Positions 1-10,205 of a DNA stretch of 64,000 nucleotides are shown one piece after another. The notes under the pieces were generated by a model, which saw only the letters and a program-made list of their open reading frames with translations, did no database searches and had not been told where the DNA came from. Position 1 is the stretch's first letter; every line of letters begins with the position of its first letter. The translations under genes and the position numbers were made by a program. The DNA is from Cocos nucifera (taxonomy: Eukaryota; Streptophyta; Magnoliopsida; Arecales; Arecaceae): NCBI GenBank assembly GCA_006176705.1, contig QRFJ01000047.1, positions 2,081,775-2,145,774 on the forward strand. The letters run 5' to 3'.

Positions 1-50
1 CACTACGGGCGGTGGGCGCGGGTGTCCGCTGTGCACAAAGAATTTCCCCC
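1..50. repeat. Possible terminal fragment of an inverted-repeat MITE
   Basis: The stretch around 30-47 (GTGCACAAAGAATTTCC) closely resembles the right end of the inverted-repeat element at about 7455-7471 (GTGTACAAAGAATTTC). It may be the end of another copy whose body lies left of the window. Only a few tens of bases support this, so chance similarity is possible. Confidence 0.25.
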
Positions 51-645
51 GACCCGAGCATACTTGGCGAGTCATCCGTTGGGGGGTGAACTAGTTTTGG
101 ATGAGGTAATGTCTGCGCGCCGGCGCGCGTATTCTTGAGCTGAACGACCAAAAGGGACGGTTTTAATAGGGCAGTTCTAATGGTAGATCCATCTGAATCC
201 ATCCCCCCCGGCAGCAAAACAGGAACTAAGAAATAATAAGGTAGAGACAGAGGATTATTGTTTTTAAAGAAACAAAAAAAAAAAAAAAAAAAAAGGAAAC
301 AAAGATAGAATTATTTGTTACTTGATGATGACCTGCTGTCCCTTCAACCAACTCGGACTGTGATCCATAAATACAGACCAGTGTGGATGCGTCCACCTAG
401 CATACTTGGACTGCGAAGAACAGTTAGAGCGCATGTGCCTATGTGCTCGTGTCGGCACATACAAGAATCCTTGAAACGAATAAAAGACTCCGTGGATCGT
501 CCAACAGCATGCATTTGTTTCTCTCCCATCGCCATCGCATCCACTCAAGAAACAAAGAATCCATTCAATATTCCTTCCATGTTCTTTCTGATGTTGATAG
601 ATATATAGATATTACATGATATTCGGGTCCAATCGGAGGCAGCCA
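51..645. other. 3' flank of the ketoacyl-CoA synthase gene
   Basis: No gene is seen here. The stretch presumably holds the 3' untranslated region of the minus-strand synthase gene. It contains an adenine run at about 274-294. I could not identify a clear polyadenylation signal or another reading frame with family features. Confidence 0.4.
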
Positions 646-2064
646 CTACACCACCGGATACCTATGGATGCATTCCTTCCATGGATTGTCCGGATCCATC
701 CCGGAGTCTCTCAACGCCCTCCACGCCACACTGCAGGCCTTGAACCCCGTCCCGAACGCCAGCATCCACACCCTATCTCCCTTCTTTATCCTGCCCTTGG
801 CCTCGAAGTAGGCCAGCTCGTAGAACACCAAGCTGCTCGACGTGTTCCCGAAGCGGTGCAGGCACATCCGGGCCGGCTCCGTCACGCCGTGGTCGAACCG
901 CATGATCTTCCCCACCGCGTCGATCACCGCCTTCCCGCCGGCGTGTATGCACATGTGCTCGAACGCCTTGGTGAAGTCCGGCACGTGCACCGCCTTGCGG
1001 TCACCGGCCATGAACGACCTCGTCACGTTGTAGACGTACCGTAGAAGCTCGGAGACCGGGAGGACTTGGGGGGCGAGGGTGGAGATGTGGCCCTTGAGAC
1101 CGGCGCCGGCCACCCGGACCAAGTCCTTGGTGAGAGCGACACCCACGTTGCCGTCCTCGTCCTCCATCTGGACGGCGGCGTTGTAGGCCGCGTCGTCGGC
1201 GCCGTGGTGAGTGCGGAGGGTGCGGACCAGCTCCATCTTGGCGGCGCCCAGCCGGGAGGGGTCGCTGGTGACGAGCGCCGCGGCGGTCCCCGCCCGGAAG
1301 ATGCAGTTGGTCACCAGCATGTGGCGGTTGTCGCCGAAGTACCAGTTGAGGCTGGTGCTCTCGGTGACGACTATGAGAGCGTAGCCAACACGGCGGCGAA
1401 GGATCTTGGCGGCGAGCTCGATGGACATGGTGCCAGCGCTGCAGCCCATGCCGGCAAGGTTGAATGTCTTGACGGAGGGGGCGAGCTTGAAGCGGTGGAC
1501 GATGAGGGAGGAGAAGGAGGGGGAGGGGGCGAACATGCTGCAGGCGACGATCAGGACGGTGATACGGGAAGGTTCGACGGCGGTCTTGGCGAGGAGGGAG
1601 GCCACGGAGGAGAACATGCCCTCCTCGGCCTCGAGGAGGGCGTGCCTGAACTGGGCACCGTAGTCGGTCTGGAAGAGAAAGAGCGGGGCGTATGTCTCGT
1701 CCCCAAGGCCGGACTTGCGGTAGATGGCGCGCATGAACTCCTCGCTGCTCGGGGAGAAGCGGCGGCTGCGGAGGCCGACGTACTCGCACACCTCCAAGCT
1801 GCACCGCCGGTCGTGGTCTGGCTTGAAGCAGGTGTAGTCGAGGAGGAGGACGGGGAGGGGCCGGGTCGACAGATAGGCGACGACGAGGGCGACGGTGGCG
1901 CACCAGAGGAGGGAGATGACGACCACCTTGTGCTCCAAGAGAAAGAGAAGCGCGTCCGGGTTCAGCAGTGAACTCGGGATGGAAGGAATCATAGTGTGGA
2001 TGATTATGGTCAGTGCTAACAGGGTGAACATGGAGATCCTGAGGAACTGGATTGTAGATCTCAT
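646..2064 (-). CDS. KCS: 3-ketoacyl-CoA synthase (very-long-chain fatty acid elongase condensing enzyme)
   Basis: This intronless gene encodes 472 residues. KCS enzymes catalyse the first, rate-limiting step of fatty acid elongation at the endoplasmic reticulum, condensing malonyl-CoA with a long-chain acyl-CoA for wax, cutin, suberin and sphingolipid precursors. The N-terminus has two hydrophobic segments (about residues 8-28 and 46-66), as expected for the membrane anchors. The FAE1/CUT1-type condensing domain follows, starting around the LLDYTCFKP motif at 74-82. The active-site cysteine is Cys208 in NLAGMGCSAGTMSIELA, and the catalytic His and Asn are best placed at His374 (HAGG) and Asn407 (RFGNTSSS). 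The length is slightly under the usual 480-520 residues. The start at 2064 is the first ATG after a TATA box and leader. The gene is markedly GC-rich compared with its surroundings, which is common for grass and palm genes of this family. I cannot assign the paralogue number or chain-length preference. Confidence 0.93.
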   Translation of the reverse strand: MRSTIQFLRISMFTLLALTIIIHTMIPSIPSSLLNPDALLFLLEHKVVVISLLWCATVALVVAYLSTRPLPVLLLDYTCFKPDHDRRCSLEVCEYVGLRSRRFSPSSEEFMRAIYRKSGLGDETYAPLFLFQTDYGAQFRHALLEAEEGMFSSVASLLAKTAVEPSRITVLIVACSMFAPSPSFSSLIVHRFKLAPSVKTFNLAGMGCSAGTMSIELAAKILRRRVGYALIVVTESTSLNWYFGDNRHMLVTNCIFRAGTAAALVTSDPSRLGAAKMELVRTLRTHHGADDAAYNAAVQMEDEDGNVGVALTKDLVRVAGAGLKGHISTLAPQVLPVSELLRYVYNVTRSFMAGDRKAVHVPDFTKAFEHMCIHAGGKAVIDAVGKIMRFDHGVTEPARMCLHRFGNTSSSLVFYELAYFEAKGRIKKGDRVWMLAFGTGFKACSVAWRALRDSGMDPDNPWKECIHRYPVV

Positions 2065-2082
2065 GGTTAATTACTTGCTTTA

Positions 2083-2085
<3 letters not shown>

Positions 2086-2118
<33 letters not shown>
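2086..2118 (-). repeat. (GA)n/(CT)n microsatellite in the KCS 5' leader
   Basis: An uninterrupted GA dinucleotide run lies between the KCS start codon and its TATA box. On the coding strand it reads as a CT run, a common feature of plant 5' leaders and core promoters. It is likely length-polymorphic. Confidence 0.9.
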
Positions 2119-2120
<2 letters not shown>

Positions 2121-2147
2121 GGAGGGTGGTGTATGGCAATGGCACTG

Positions 2148-2158
2148 GCTTTATAAGA
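2148..2158 (-). promoter_or_regulatory. Probable TATA box of the KCS gene
   Basis: On the minus strand the sequence reads TCTTATAAAG about 85-95 bases upstream of the KCS ATG. With transcription starting some 30 bases downstream, the leader would be about 55-65 nt and would include the CT run. Confidence 0.6.
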
Positions 2159-2647
2159 GACCAGAGGCACAGGTGATGGGAAGCGAGGGGTATGGCATGG
2201 AGGAGCATTAAAGAGGGGATTGGCGGAGCCGTTCTGTTGCGATTGATGGAGCTGACCCAACGGAGTTCGAGTAAAGAGCAGGTGGAACAGCAAGTGGTGT
2301 GAATGAGCGTACATGGGCCAGCATGCGTTATGGAGGAGAAATTATTAGGTGGACCGGGTCACGGTTGGAATTTTAATGGATGCGTACGGTTGGTTTAAGA
2401 AAGGTGGGATGGCGGGCGGCTGGAATTGCGAGTCGAGGGGCTAGCCTGACATCACGTACTATAGTTTACGGGCTCGGGTTTTATCATTCGCGCGGAAGGA
2501 TGATTGATCTTCTTTGGCAAGATGATGCGTTGCATAGCTTTCAAGACAATACATCACTTTCATAGTCTATGCTGTGGATAGAACGAAGCATTTTGAAAAT
2601 TGTGCAAAACACACTCCAATCATTCATCTTACGATAAAAAATCTTCT

Positions 2648-2678
<31 letters not shown>

Positions 2679-4516
2679 TTTGCTTCAAGGATGAATTATC
2701 TATGGTACAGAGTCTTTTTTGCTTACAACACAACAGACGAAATCTAGTGAGCGGTCGTAAGCTGGTGCGGGAGCATGTGGAAATAGACTATAACACGCCA
2801 TTCCTCCCATAAATACTTCACGTGTGTAACACGCTTGCACTGCAATAGGAACGTTCGGATAGCCCAATTTCGCAATCGCCGTATCCTAATTGCACAGTGC
2901 CAGACGAAACCAAAAACAAAAAAAAAACAAAAACAAAAACAAAAAATCACTGTACTGGAATAGTGTGAAATGTTTGATGGAACTGGATTTGGCCCACAGG
3001 CCTTGGATTTAATTGGACTCAACTACTCCTCTTAAGTGGTATGCAACTCTATAGGCTATGGCTTGGACTTATACGACAAGGAGGCACGAACCACGGTGGA
3101 TTTGGACCAGCAAATTATTTCATGCGAATTACAGTATTAGATTTTATTATATTTGTTCAAGTATAGTGGGGCGGATTCAATTATCAAAGATTTTTTTTTT
3201 CTTTTCTTTTAAAAGAATAAACGCTAGGATTGCAATTCAGTTCGTCTAGATGCCATGCTACTACATTCATGGGTTGAGGTGGGATTGTTTTGGACGGTAC
3301 CCGTTGGTTTATGTGAATACAATAATTATTACGAAATCTTGGCTTGAGGATATGCATTTAAAAACTACTGGTATCATATTTAAATGTGCTATTAGACTAT
3401 GACCTATTCCTTAGGATCTTTACTTGGTTAAAATATTGGTAAGATAATTCTTATTTGGTACATTATTATGATATTATAACATATATATGATAATTACTAA
3501 TATAATACATTATTTATTATATATTATGTTATTTATCATATATTAGTTATATTCACATAATTAAGTAAAATTTGGTATATATAATATAAATAGTACAAAT
3601 ATAAAAATTATTATACCGATAAAATAGAATATACAATTATGTTGATTGAATATAGTAAAATTATTTAATCATTTCTTTATCATTGCCGTTATATATTATA
3701 GAAAATCTCCTTTAAAATATTCAGTATATATTTATACCCGGTTATTTATTCGTAGATTGTAAATCTCATTCATATATTGGATAATTCATCTACTAGAAAT
3801 ATAATGTAAAGTAGATCTTAATATGGTAAAGCCAGCAGTAAGAAAATACCCGTGCACCAATTAAAACAATTAAAACAATAGAATAATGTAGTAGTTACAA
3901 ATAAAGATGAAATCAAAGGAATAACTCAAGAGAGGGAGGGGAAAAAAAAATCAAACCTAGGATAATGAACAATTAAATCCAAGGGCAGCTTAATTTTGGT
4001 AGTATTTGGTAAACTCTTAAACAAAGCATTATACAAATCAAACAATATATTTTAACAAAAGTGGTATCTTACTTTCAACAAAGAGGGGGAACAATAGAAA
4101 CATGAGTATGAAAATAAGAGTAATTCACATACATAGTTTGAAATAGAAAATTTTTAATTTTAGTTAAGAAAAATTAGAGTGGAGCAAATATTTGTTCAGT
4201 AAAAAATTTATTCAATTACTTAGAAATCCTATAAAAAATATATTTGATGTATTATTATTTTTCTTATTCATATGTGATTATTTTTTTCCGCTCTTATGAA
4301 AACCTCAAAAACATGAACCAATTATACTGAAAGTAATCCAGGCAAATATTTTCCCTTGAAAACATGTAAAGTGCCTCAAAAATAATTATATTTTAAATAT
4401 ATATTTAAATAAATATTTCAAATATAAATTTATTTTACATCAAGTGCATTATATATTATAAAATTAATTTTAAAAAATATATATACTTCATGTTCAGTTA
4501 AATAGTGGTCACTAAG
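2159..4516. other. Intergenic region upstream of KCS; no gene seen
   Basis: This holds the KCS upstream region, a (TA)n run at about 2649-2672, an A-rich C/A run at about 2910-2946, and very AT-rich DNA from about 3400 on. No reading frame has recognisable protein features. Distal regulatory elements of KCS may lie in the first kilobase, but none can be named. Confidence 0.5.
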
Positions 4517-4990
4517 TAGGGCTGAAACTGGATTAGATAATTAGCATATCCATATTCATATTTATTTTATCTAATAAATATAAATATGGATACGTATGGA
4601 TATTATTCGAATACAAAAATTGATATGCACATTTATTTTAAACGGATACGGATATAATTCGGATACTAGAAGTATGTATATAATTTAGATAATTAAATTT
4701 TATAACTATAGAATCAAATATATTACTAAATAAATGATAAATCAAGTTAATTATATATTTATATAATTATATATTTTTTAAAAAAAAATTAATAAATATT
4801 ATAAAAAAATATATAGAATTATATATAGATTCGAATATGTGAATATGGATTGGATAGTTGTCAATCTATATTCATATTCATTTTTTTTTTTTGATGAAAA
4901 TGAATATAGATATAAATATTAATCAAATTTTTAAATTTTTATTTATATTTAAAATAATTTAAATATAAAAATAAATTAAATAAATAATAC
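4517..4990. repeat. AT-rich dispersed repeat, possible decayed hAT-like MITE
   Basis: The left end TAGGGCTGAAACTGG resembles the ends of the hAT-like elements elsewhere in this window (TAGGGCTGGAAGTGGGC at 9637). The interior repeats GGATA/CGGATA-type words, as is common in plant dispersed repeats. No matching inverted right end or target duplication was found, so it is truncated, too decayed, or not a hAT relative. Confidence 0.35.
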
Positions 4991-6672
4991 TCATATTATT
5001 TTTATCCCGACACATGCGCATTTACTACGCTAAAAACTCGGAGCACCAGCGTAGGCGAGGAGTGCGGGCGATCATATCGCCGGGACGGACTGGACCACAC
5101 AATGCCGGCTATCCAAAAGATAGCACTCGAGTGAAAACTCGTGCATCTGCGGGTAAAACGTTGCCGCCCACAGGTCCATGCAATGTCGTGCAAGGACAAT
5201 GAAGGCAAATGCTATGTTCCCCAATGACAACGCTGGATGTCCTACGAACTAGCCTCTTTTTCATTGTAAATTTTTCGTTCACTATTTAAATCTTAGATTT
5301 GCATGTGATTAATTATCTGTTTGCAGTATTGTCACCTTGTTCTGTCAAGTATTATAGAATTTATGAAATGTTGGGCAAATGATAGAAACATAATTTTAAC
5401 TTGTGCTGCTGGGAAATGGCCAACATGCCAGCTAGTTTCAATGGCCAACGATAATGTTAGGCTCTTGATGATGCTCCGGAGTGTTCGGGTTGTGTGAAAG
5501 AATAACTCATCTTTTTTTCACAATATCAATTATTAGATCGTCCAATAGCTGCTGCTTCGAGAGCTATGCAGAAGAATGAAAGAAAGAGATTCGGCTACCT
5601 TAGAAATCATGAAAGGAGATTAATTATTCAAACTTGCTCTGCATGCAATGAGATCCATGCTCTTGGACACCCAGCATGTAAAGGTTTTGACCTTTGGTGC
5701 ATCTCGGTGCTGCGCTTGACGGCATCAGAGCCCGGGTGGTTCCTACACGGCATCTCTCTCTCTCTAGCTAACAAGTTTGAGGTCCGTATGCGAGGCATAC
5801 TCAGTTTCGGCTGCTCACGCCCATACTTCATGCCACCAGGTGAAGGTACGCAGTAGATGATGATGTTGATGGTGTAGAAAATTGGAAGCGATACGTAGAA
5901 TAGGTGAATAAGAGCGTGGCATATGTATTGCACGTGACCTAGTTAAGCTTTGAGTGTGCGAAATTTTGAAGTGTGCTAGGTGATGTGGCTGGATTGGTGG
6001 CTTGTAAGTTGTGACCGTTGCCAATCAGACCGGCCAACCAATAATAATGTGCTGCATGTACGCTAAATCAAAGCATACTAAAGATAGTTAAAGGCTATTA
6101 AGGAAGGCAATTATAGCTTGGTGCACTATAATAATGTATGCTGCAGGACGATTACAGCTCATCCTGTATATTTGGATGATTAATGACATGTTCGTCCTTT
6201 CTGTACATCTGCACTTCTACACAAACGGGACCAGAGGGGCCTCCACATACGTTCATTCTTACTCCATTCCACTTTATGTAGCTCATGCTCTCTGATTTCT
6301 ATTATTCCACCTAACTTTGGCATTGAAGGATCTTCCATCACAACATTTGGTGTTTCTCTTTTCCATTCGCAGGTCGGACCTTTCAATCCAAGCAGATCAC
6401 CAGCTGACAAATTGTCATTCGCGAGTTCATCAAGCTTTGTCATGTTGGATTTTGGCAACAACATCAGGAAATGCAGGCACTAGAAAGCAGACGTGCCGCA
6501 AGAATGGCATGTAATAGAATAGGAAAATTTCCCCGCATGAGATGGGCTAGGTTGGGTGTTAATTTCGGATTGCAATTGGTGGCTTATAGATTTCGGCGGT
6601 TTCATCTTGTGCTAGTGGTTGACAACCAATAATTTTAAACAGATCCAGCCTAGAGCCCAATAATTTTCTCTT
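4991..6672. other. Intergenic region; no gene seen
   Basis: Mixed-composition DNA with short open frames only. None shows a conserved domain, splice context or codon pattern that would support a gene. Confidence 0.45.
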
Positions 6673-7471
6673 TTATCTCTTTGTACACCACATGCGATAT
6701 AGAAAAAATATATCATTCTATTTAATTGGACCACGTAGCCACTGCTTTTCAATTTATATTTAATATCTGTAGTTTTTTTTCATTTAAAATTTTGGATGAC
6801 AAAAATGCTCCTCCTTTTCTAAAAAATCATGGCATCCTATGTCCATATTATGACATCCTATAATAAAATTATGATTTTGTGCATACGATGTTATAATTTT
6901 CTTTCAAAAATTATAAAAATAAAATAATATTTTTATCATTGAAAAGTTTTAATATGTATTTAATGCTTTCAGTTTAATTTTTCATTTGAAATTTTAAATA
7001 ATGAAAATGCCCTTCACTTCTGAAAAAATTATGACATCCTATACTATATTATGACATTCTGTGGTCAAATTATGACTTCCTACATGTGATATTATAATTT
7101 AGCTACAGAATATCATAAAAAAAGAAGGAATATTTTTATTATTTAAAAATTTTAAAAAATTTTAATGATGAAAATGTTCTTTCTTTTTTATGATTTTTGA
7201 AAGAAAATTATGACATCCTTTGCAAGAAGTCATAATTTGACCATAGGATGTCATAATATGGCATAGGATGTCATAATTTTATTGTAGGATATTATAATAT
7301 AGACATAAAATATCATAATTTTTTAGAAGAGAAGACTCATTTTTGTCATTCAAAATTTTCAAAAAGCAAAACTGCAGACATTAAATGCATGTTGGAAGCG
7401 ATTGCTATATGATCCAATCAGATGGAGCAGTGTATTTTTGCTCCACTGCATGCGGTGTACAAAGAATTTCT
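6673..7471. repeat. MITE/foldback element with long terminal inverted repeats
   Basis: The two ends are inverted copies: CTCTTTGTACACCACATGCG at 6677-6696 against the complement of the right end GCGGTGTACAAAGAATTTC. The similarity continues inward for well over 100 bases, through words for GATCCAATYAG, CTGCAGTTTT and ATGACAAAAATG. The interior repeats the word ATTATGACATCCTA and its inverse many times, so the whole unit can fold back on itself. There is no coding capacity. Long terminal repeats suggest a Mutator-type or foldback MITE, but I could not define a 9-bp target duplication, so the exact ends and superfamily are uncertain. Confidence 0.65.
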
Positions 7472-7785
7472 CATCTTCATCCACAAGAATAGGCTTTTGA
7501 AGGTTAACTTAGTGGCCCATTTTGGTAGGCGGCTATGTCTAGGTAAATCAAGATCTCCCTTTGTCTCTCACCACGAGGAAATTGGATAAATTTTGAGAAG
7601 TGTCAAGATATTTCATGATCTCAACCAATGTATAAGACCTGGAATATGGGCATCATGGCTGATATAGTTGTTGCTGCAAGGCTTCGAAGGTTGATGTAGG
7701 GTCATGCTAGAGAATTGATTGAGGCCAGGTCGATGAAGACTTTGGATTGGTATGCAAAGAAGTACCAAAATAGATGGGGTATCCT

Positions 7786-8293
7786 TAGAGCTATCAAAAT
7801 GGGCCGGTTTGTCCTGACCTACCTCTAAACGAGACAGGATGGGCTAGTCCGTTTAACTGGCGGATTGAAAAAATTCTAACCCGACCCGATCCGCCATGGG
7901 TTGTGGGTTAAACGGAGCAATCCATTAAAACTCAAAAAAAAAAAAAAAAGTGGGGACCGAGCAGGAAGGCCGGGAGGGGCAGGGGACGGAGGGGTGAGCG
8001 GGGAGGGACGGGGGATGGGGGTGCGAGCGAGGAGGGATGGGGCAGCCAGAGGGAGAGGCGGCCCAGGGAGGGGGGTGGCGGGGGTTAGGGAGTGAGCGGA
8101 GAGGGGCAGTCGGGTGGAGCACCGAGAGGGAGAGGCGGGTCAAGGGGAGGGGGCCATGAACCCATAACCCAAATGGAGTGGATTATTTAATTAACCTGCT
8201 TTTAAATGGATTGCTAAAACATGAACCCAACCCACCCCATTTATATGGTCGGGTAGGCCAACCCGATGGACCCAACCCAAATTAACAGCTCTA
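7786..8293. mobile_element. hAT-like non-autonomous element (MITE) with perfect 8-bp target duplication
   Basis: The element begins TAGAGCTATCAAAATGGGCC and ends with the inverted form (TTAACAGCTCTA). It is flanked on both sides by the identical octamer GGTATCCT (7778-7785 and 8294-8301), the length hAT transposases generate. The centre (about 7950-8150) is a G-rich purine tract and the flanks are runs of CCAACCC/GGGTTGG type. It has no transposase gene and must have moved in trans. It sits inside a probable gypsy LTR piece, the target reading continuously across the empty site. Confidence 0.88.
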
Positions 8294-9120
8294 GGTATCC
8301 TTCGATTTAGGACGCTCCGATACTAAAATCAACCAGAGTCTTGAGAACAAATAATGAAAATAGGAAAGTAGAAAGCAAGAAAAATAAATTTGAATGGAGA
8401 GAATTAGAATTCGATCTTCCTTTAGTAGAAAAGTCAAAAGTAGATTTTAGTAGAGTGTTGACTCTATGATTCTTAAACCTATCCTCCAAAAGTATACCCT
8501 GCCCTTCTATTTATAGATATGATTTGCTTAGACCGTTAGGTTGTTTGAGAAGTTTGTTAGATTGTATAACAGAATAGCCAGCTACGTGGCGATTATGGGA
8601 TGTTTGCCTATATGGAGATTAGTCGTAGCATAGTTGAAAGATAGTTGCGACATAGTTGAAGAATAGCAAGTACTCTTGTCAAAGATCAACTATTATATTG
8701 ACAAGTCGGTGGTAATCCGATCTTGCTGCACTGGCAATATTGATACTAACCCGATCTCAGCATGAAATAGTGCTTATGGGCATGTCGGTCGGAACTAGAT
8801 CTTAAAATAGAATGCTAATGGGCAGTGTTAAACAGATCTCGTTTATTCGATAGGACGGTAGAAGACCGATCTTAGCCTGGAGTAGGGCTGATTTGTCTTA
8901 GCAGTATTTATGAACCATCAAATCATTTGATGTGGCTACAAGGGTGGTAAATTACTGACATCATCTATATAAATAGGTAAGATACCATAGATCGGCATCC
9001 TGTTGATGTAAGTCAATGTCATAGCATGAAGTTAACAGAGACTCCAGATCGGTATTAAACCAATTTGAACCAGAAACAACCTATATCAAGTTATCATCAG
9101 AATACTGCCGGATGAATGAC
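8294..9120 (-). repeat. Probable truncated or solo gypsy LTR, minus orientation
   Basis: On the minus strand a strong TATA-like word (CTATAAATAGAAGGG, about 8500-8515) is followed by a leader-like region ending in a stretch reminiscent of LTR U5 ends. Upstream lie degenerate GATCTTA/CGGTCGG repeats like those in LTR U3 regions. There is no second LTR or internal domain next to it, and the outer ends were not defined. This is an inference from layout. Confidence 0.35.
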
Positions 9121-9636
9121 CTTCTTGATGTTGCCACGTGGTTAGGAGTGATTTGCTGTACCAACAATAATAAAGCTGGGATTTAATCATTATTTTTAGA
9201 AAATTGATCTGGATATTACAAACAATAAAAAACATGAGTCAGTATGTTGATATTATATCATCAAATATCTCAAGATATATCATTCTACATCCATTCGGAT
9301 AATAAGGACTGAGGTTTTAGATATAGTGTTGGCCGATATCCGGTACCAAGTCCAAGTCGACGTGTCGCCTGAGATGGAAACTGATCGCGGTTGTATCCTT
9401 GGTATGGAAGAAGGATTCACCTTCCTTCGCTCTCATCCACCATGTATATTGCAGAGTGCTCCGAATTCCATCATTCATCCACCTGCATGGAGCTCAGAGC
9501 GATCTTGGATGATTCAACAATGGATAGGCATGAAGGAAGATGAATCCTTCCTCCACGCAAATGCGATAGAAACCATGTTTGAGAATGGACTGAGACACCA
9601 AAGATTTCTTTTCAAGATTTTCCATCACATGGTAGT
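9121..9636. other. Intergenic region; no gene seen
   Basis: A short stretch between the putative LTR piece and the next hAT-like element. One open frame (from about 9326) continues into that element but its sequence is not protein-like. Nothing else is recognisable. Confidence 0.4.
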
Positions 9637-10205
9637 TAGGGCTGGAAGTGGGCCGGGCCGAGTTTTATCCTTATCCGAGCCCGGCTTGAATTTTTTTTCA
9701 GGCTTTAGGCCGGGCTTAGGCTCGAAATTTTTTAAACATTTCAAGCTCGAGCTCGGCCCGAACCCGATTGGGCCAGGCCCGCAAGGGTGGGGTGCGAAGG
9801 TGGAGGGTGCCGTGGGGGGGGGTGCAGGCGCTGGGGTTCGCGAGGGAGGAAGGGGGTTTTGCGAGGAGGGGGGTGGAGAAGGGTTTTGTGAGGGAGGGAG
9901 AGGGAGGAGAGGGGTTCGCAAGGGAGGGAGGATCGAGGGAGGGCAAGGGTGGTTTCACGAGGGAGGGAGGGCGGAGGGGGGATTTGCGGGCGATCGGGAT
10001 AGGGCGGAAGAGTGGGGAGAGGGTGGGGGAAGGAGGTGTTGTTTTGGACTGTAATCAGGCCCGGGTTTGGGTCGGACTCAGGTCGGGCCAAAGACAGGCC
10101 CGAGCTCAATCCGAAAATAATATTGGCTCTATTCTTTTGTCCCGAATCCGACCTAAATAATCTCGGACCGAGTCCGAAGCCGGTCTGAGCCCACTTCCAG
10201 CCCTA
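9637..10205. mobile_element. hAT-like non-autonomous element (MITE)
   Basis: The left end TAGGGCTGGAAGTGGGC is the inverse of the right end GCCCACTTCCAGCCCTA. The flanking octamers are ATGGTAGT (9629-9636) and ATGGCAAC (10206-10213). They agree at five of eight positions and the three differences are all transitions, which suits an aged 8-bp hAT duplication. The centre (about 9785-10030) is extremely G-rich (GGGAGGGAGGG type), and several long spurious open frames result from this. No transposase is encoded. Confidence 0.82.

Noticed and set aside
1001..2314. A 437-codon minus-strand frame and a 301-codon plus-strand frame over the KCS gene
   Set aside because: They are shadows of the GC-rich KCS coding sequence in other frames, Arg/Pro- or Gly-rich and without any domain.
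9326..10160. Open frames of 242 and 130 codons on the plus strand and 122 and 98 on the minus strand
   Set aside because: They are carried by the G-rich core of a hAT-like element and consist of Gly/Arg or Pro/Ser low-complexity sequence.
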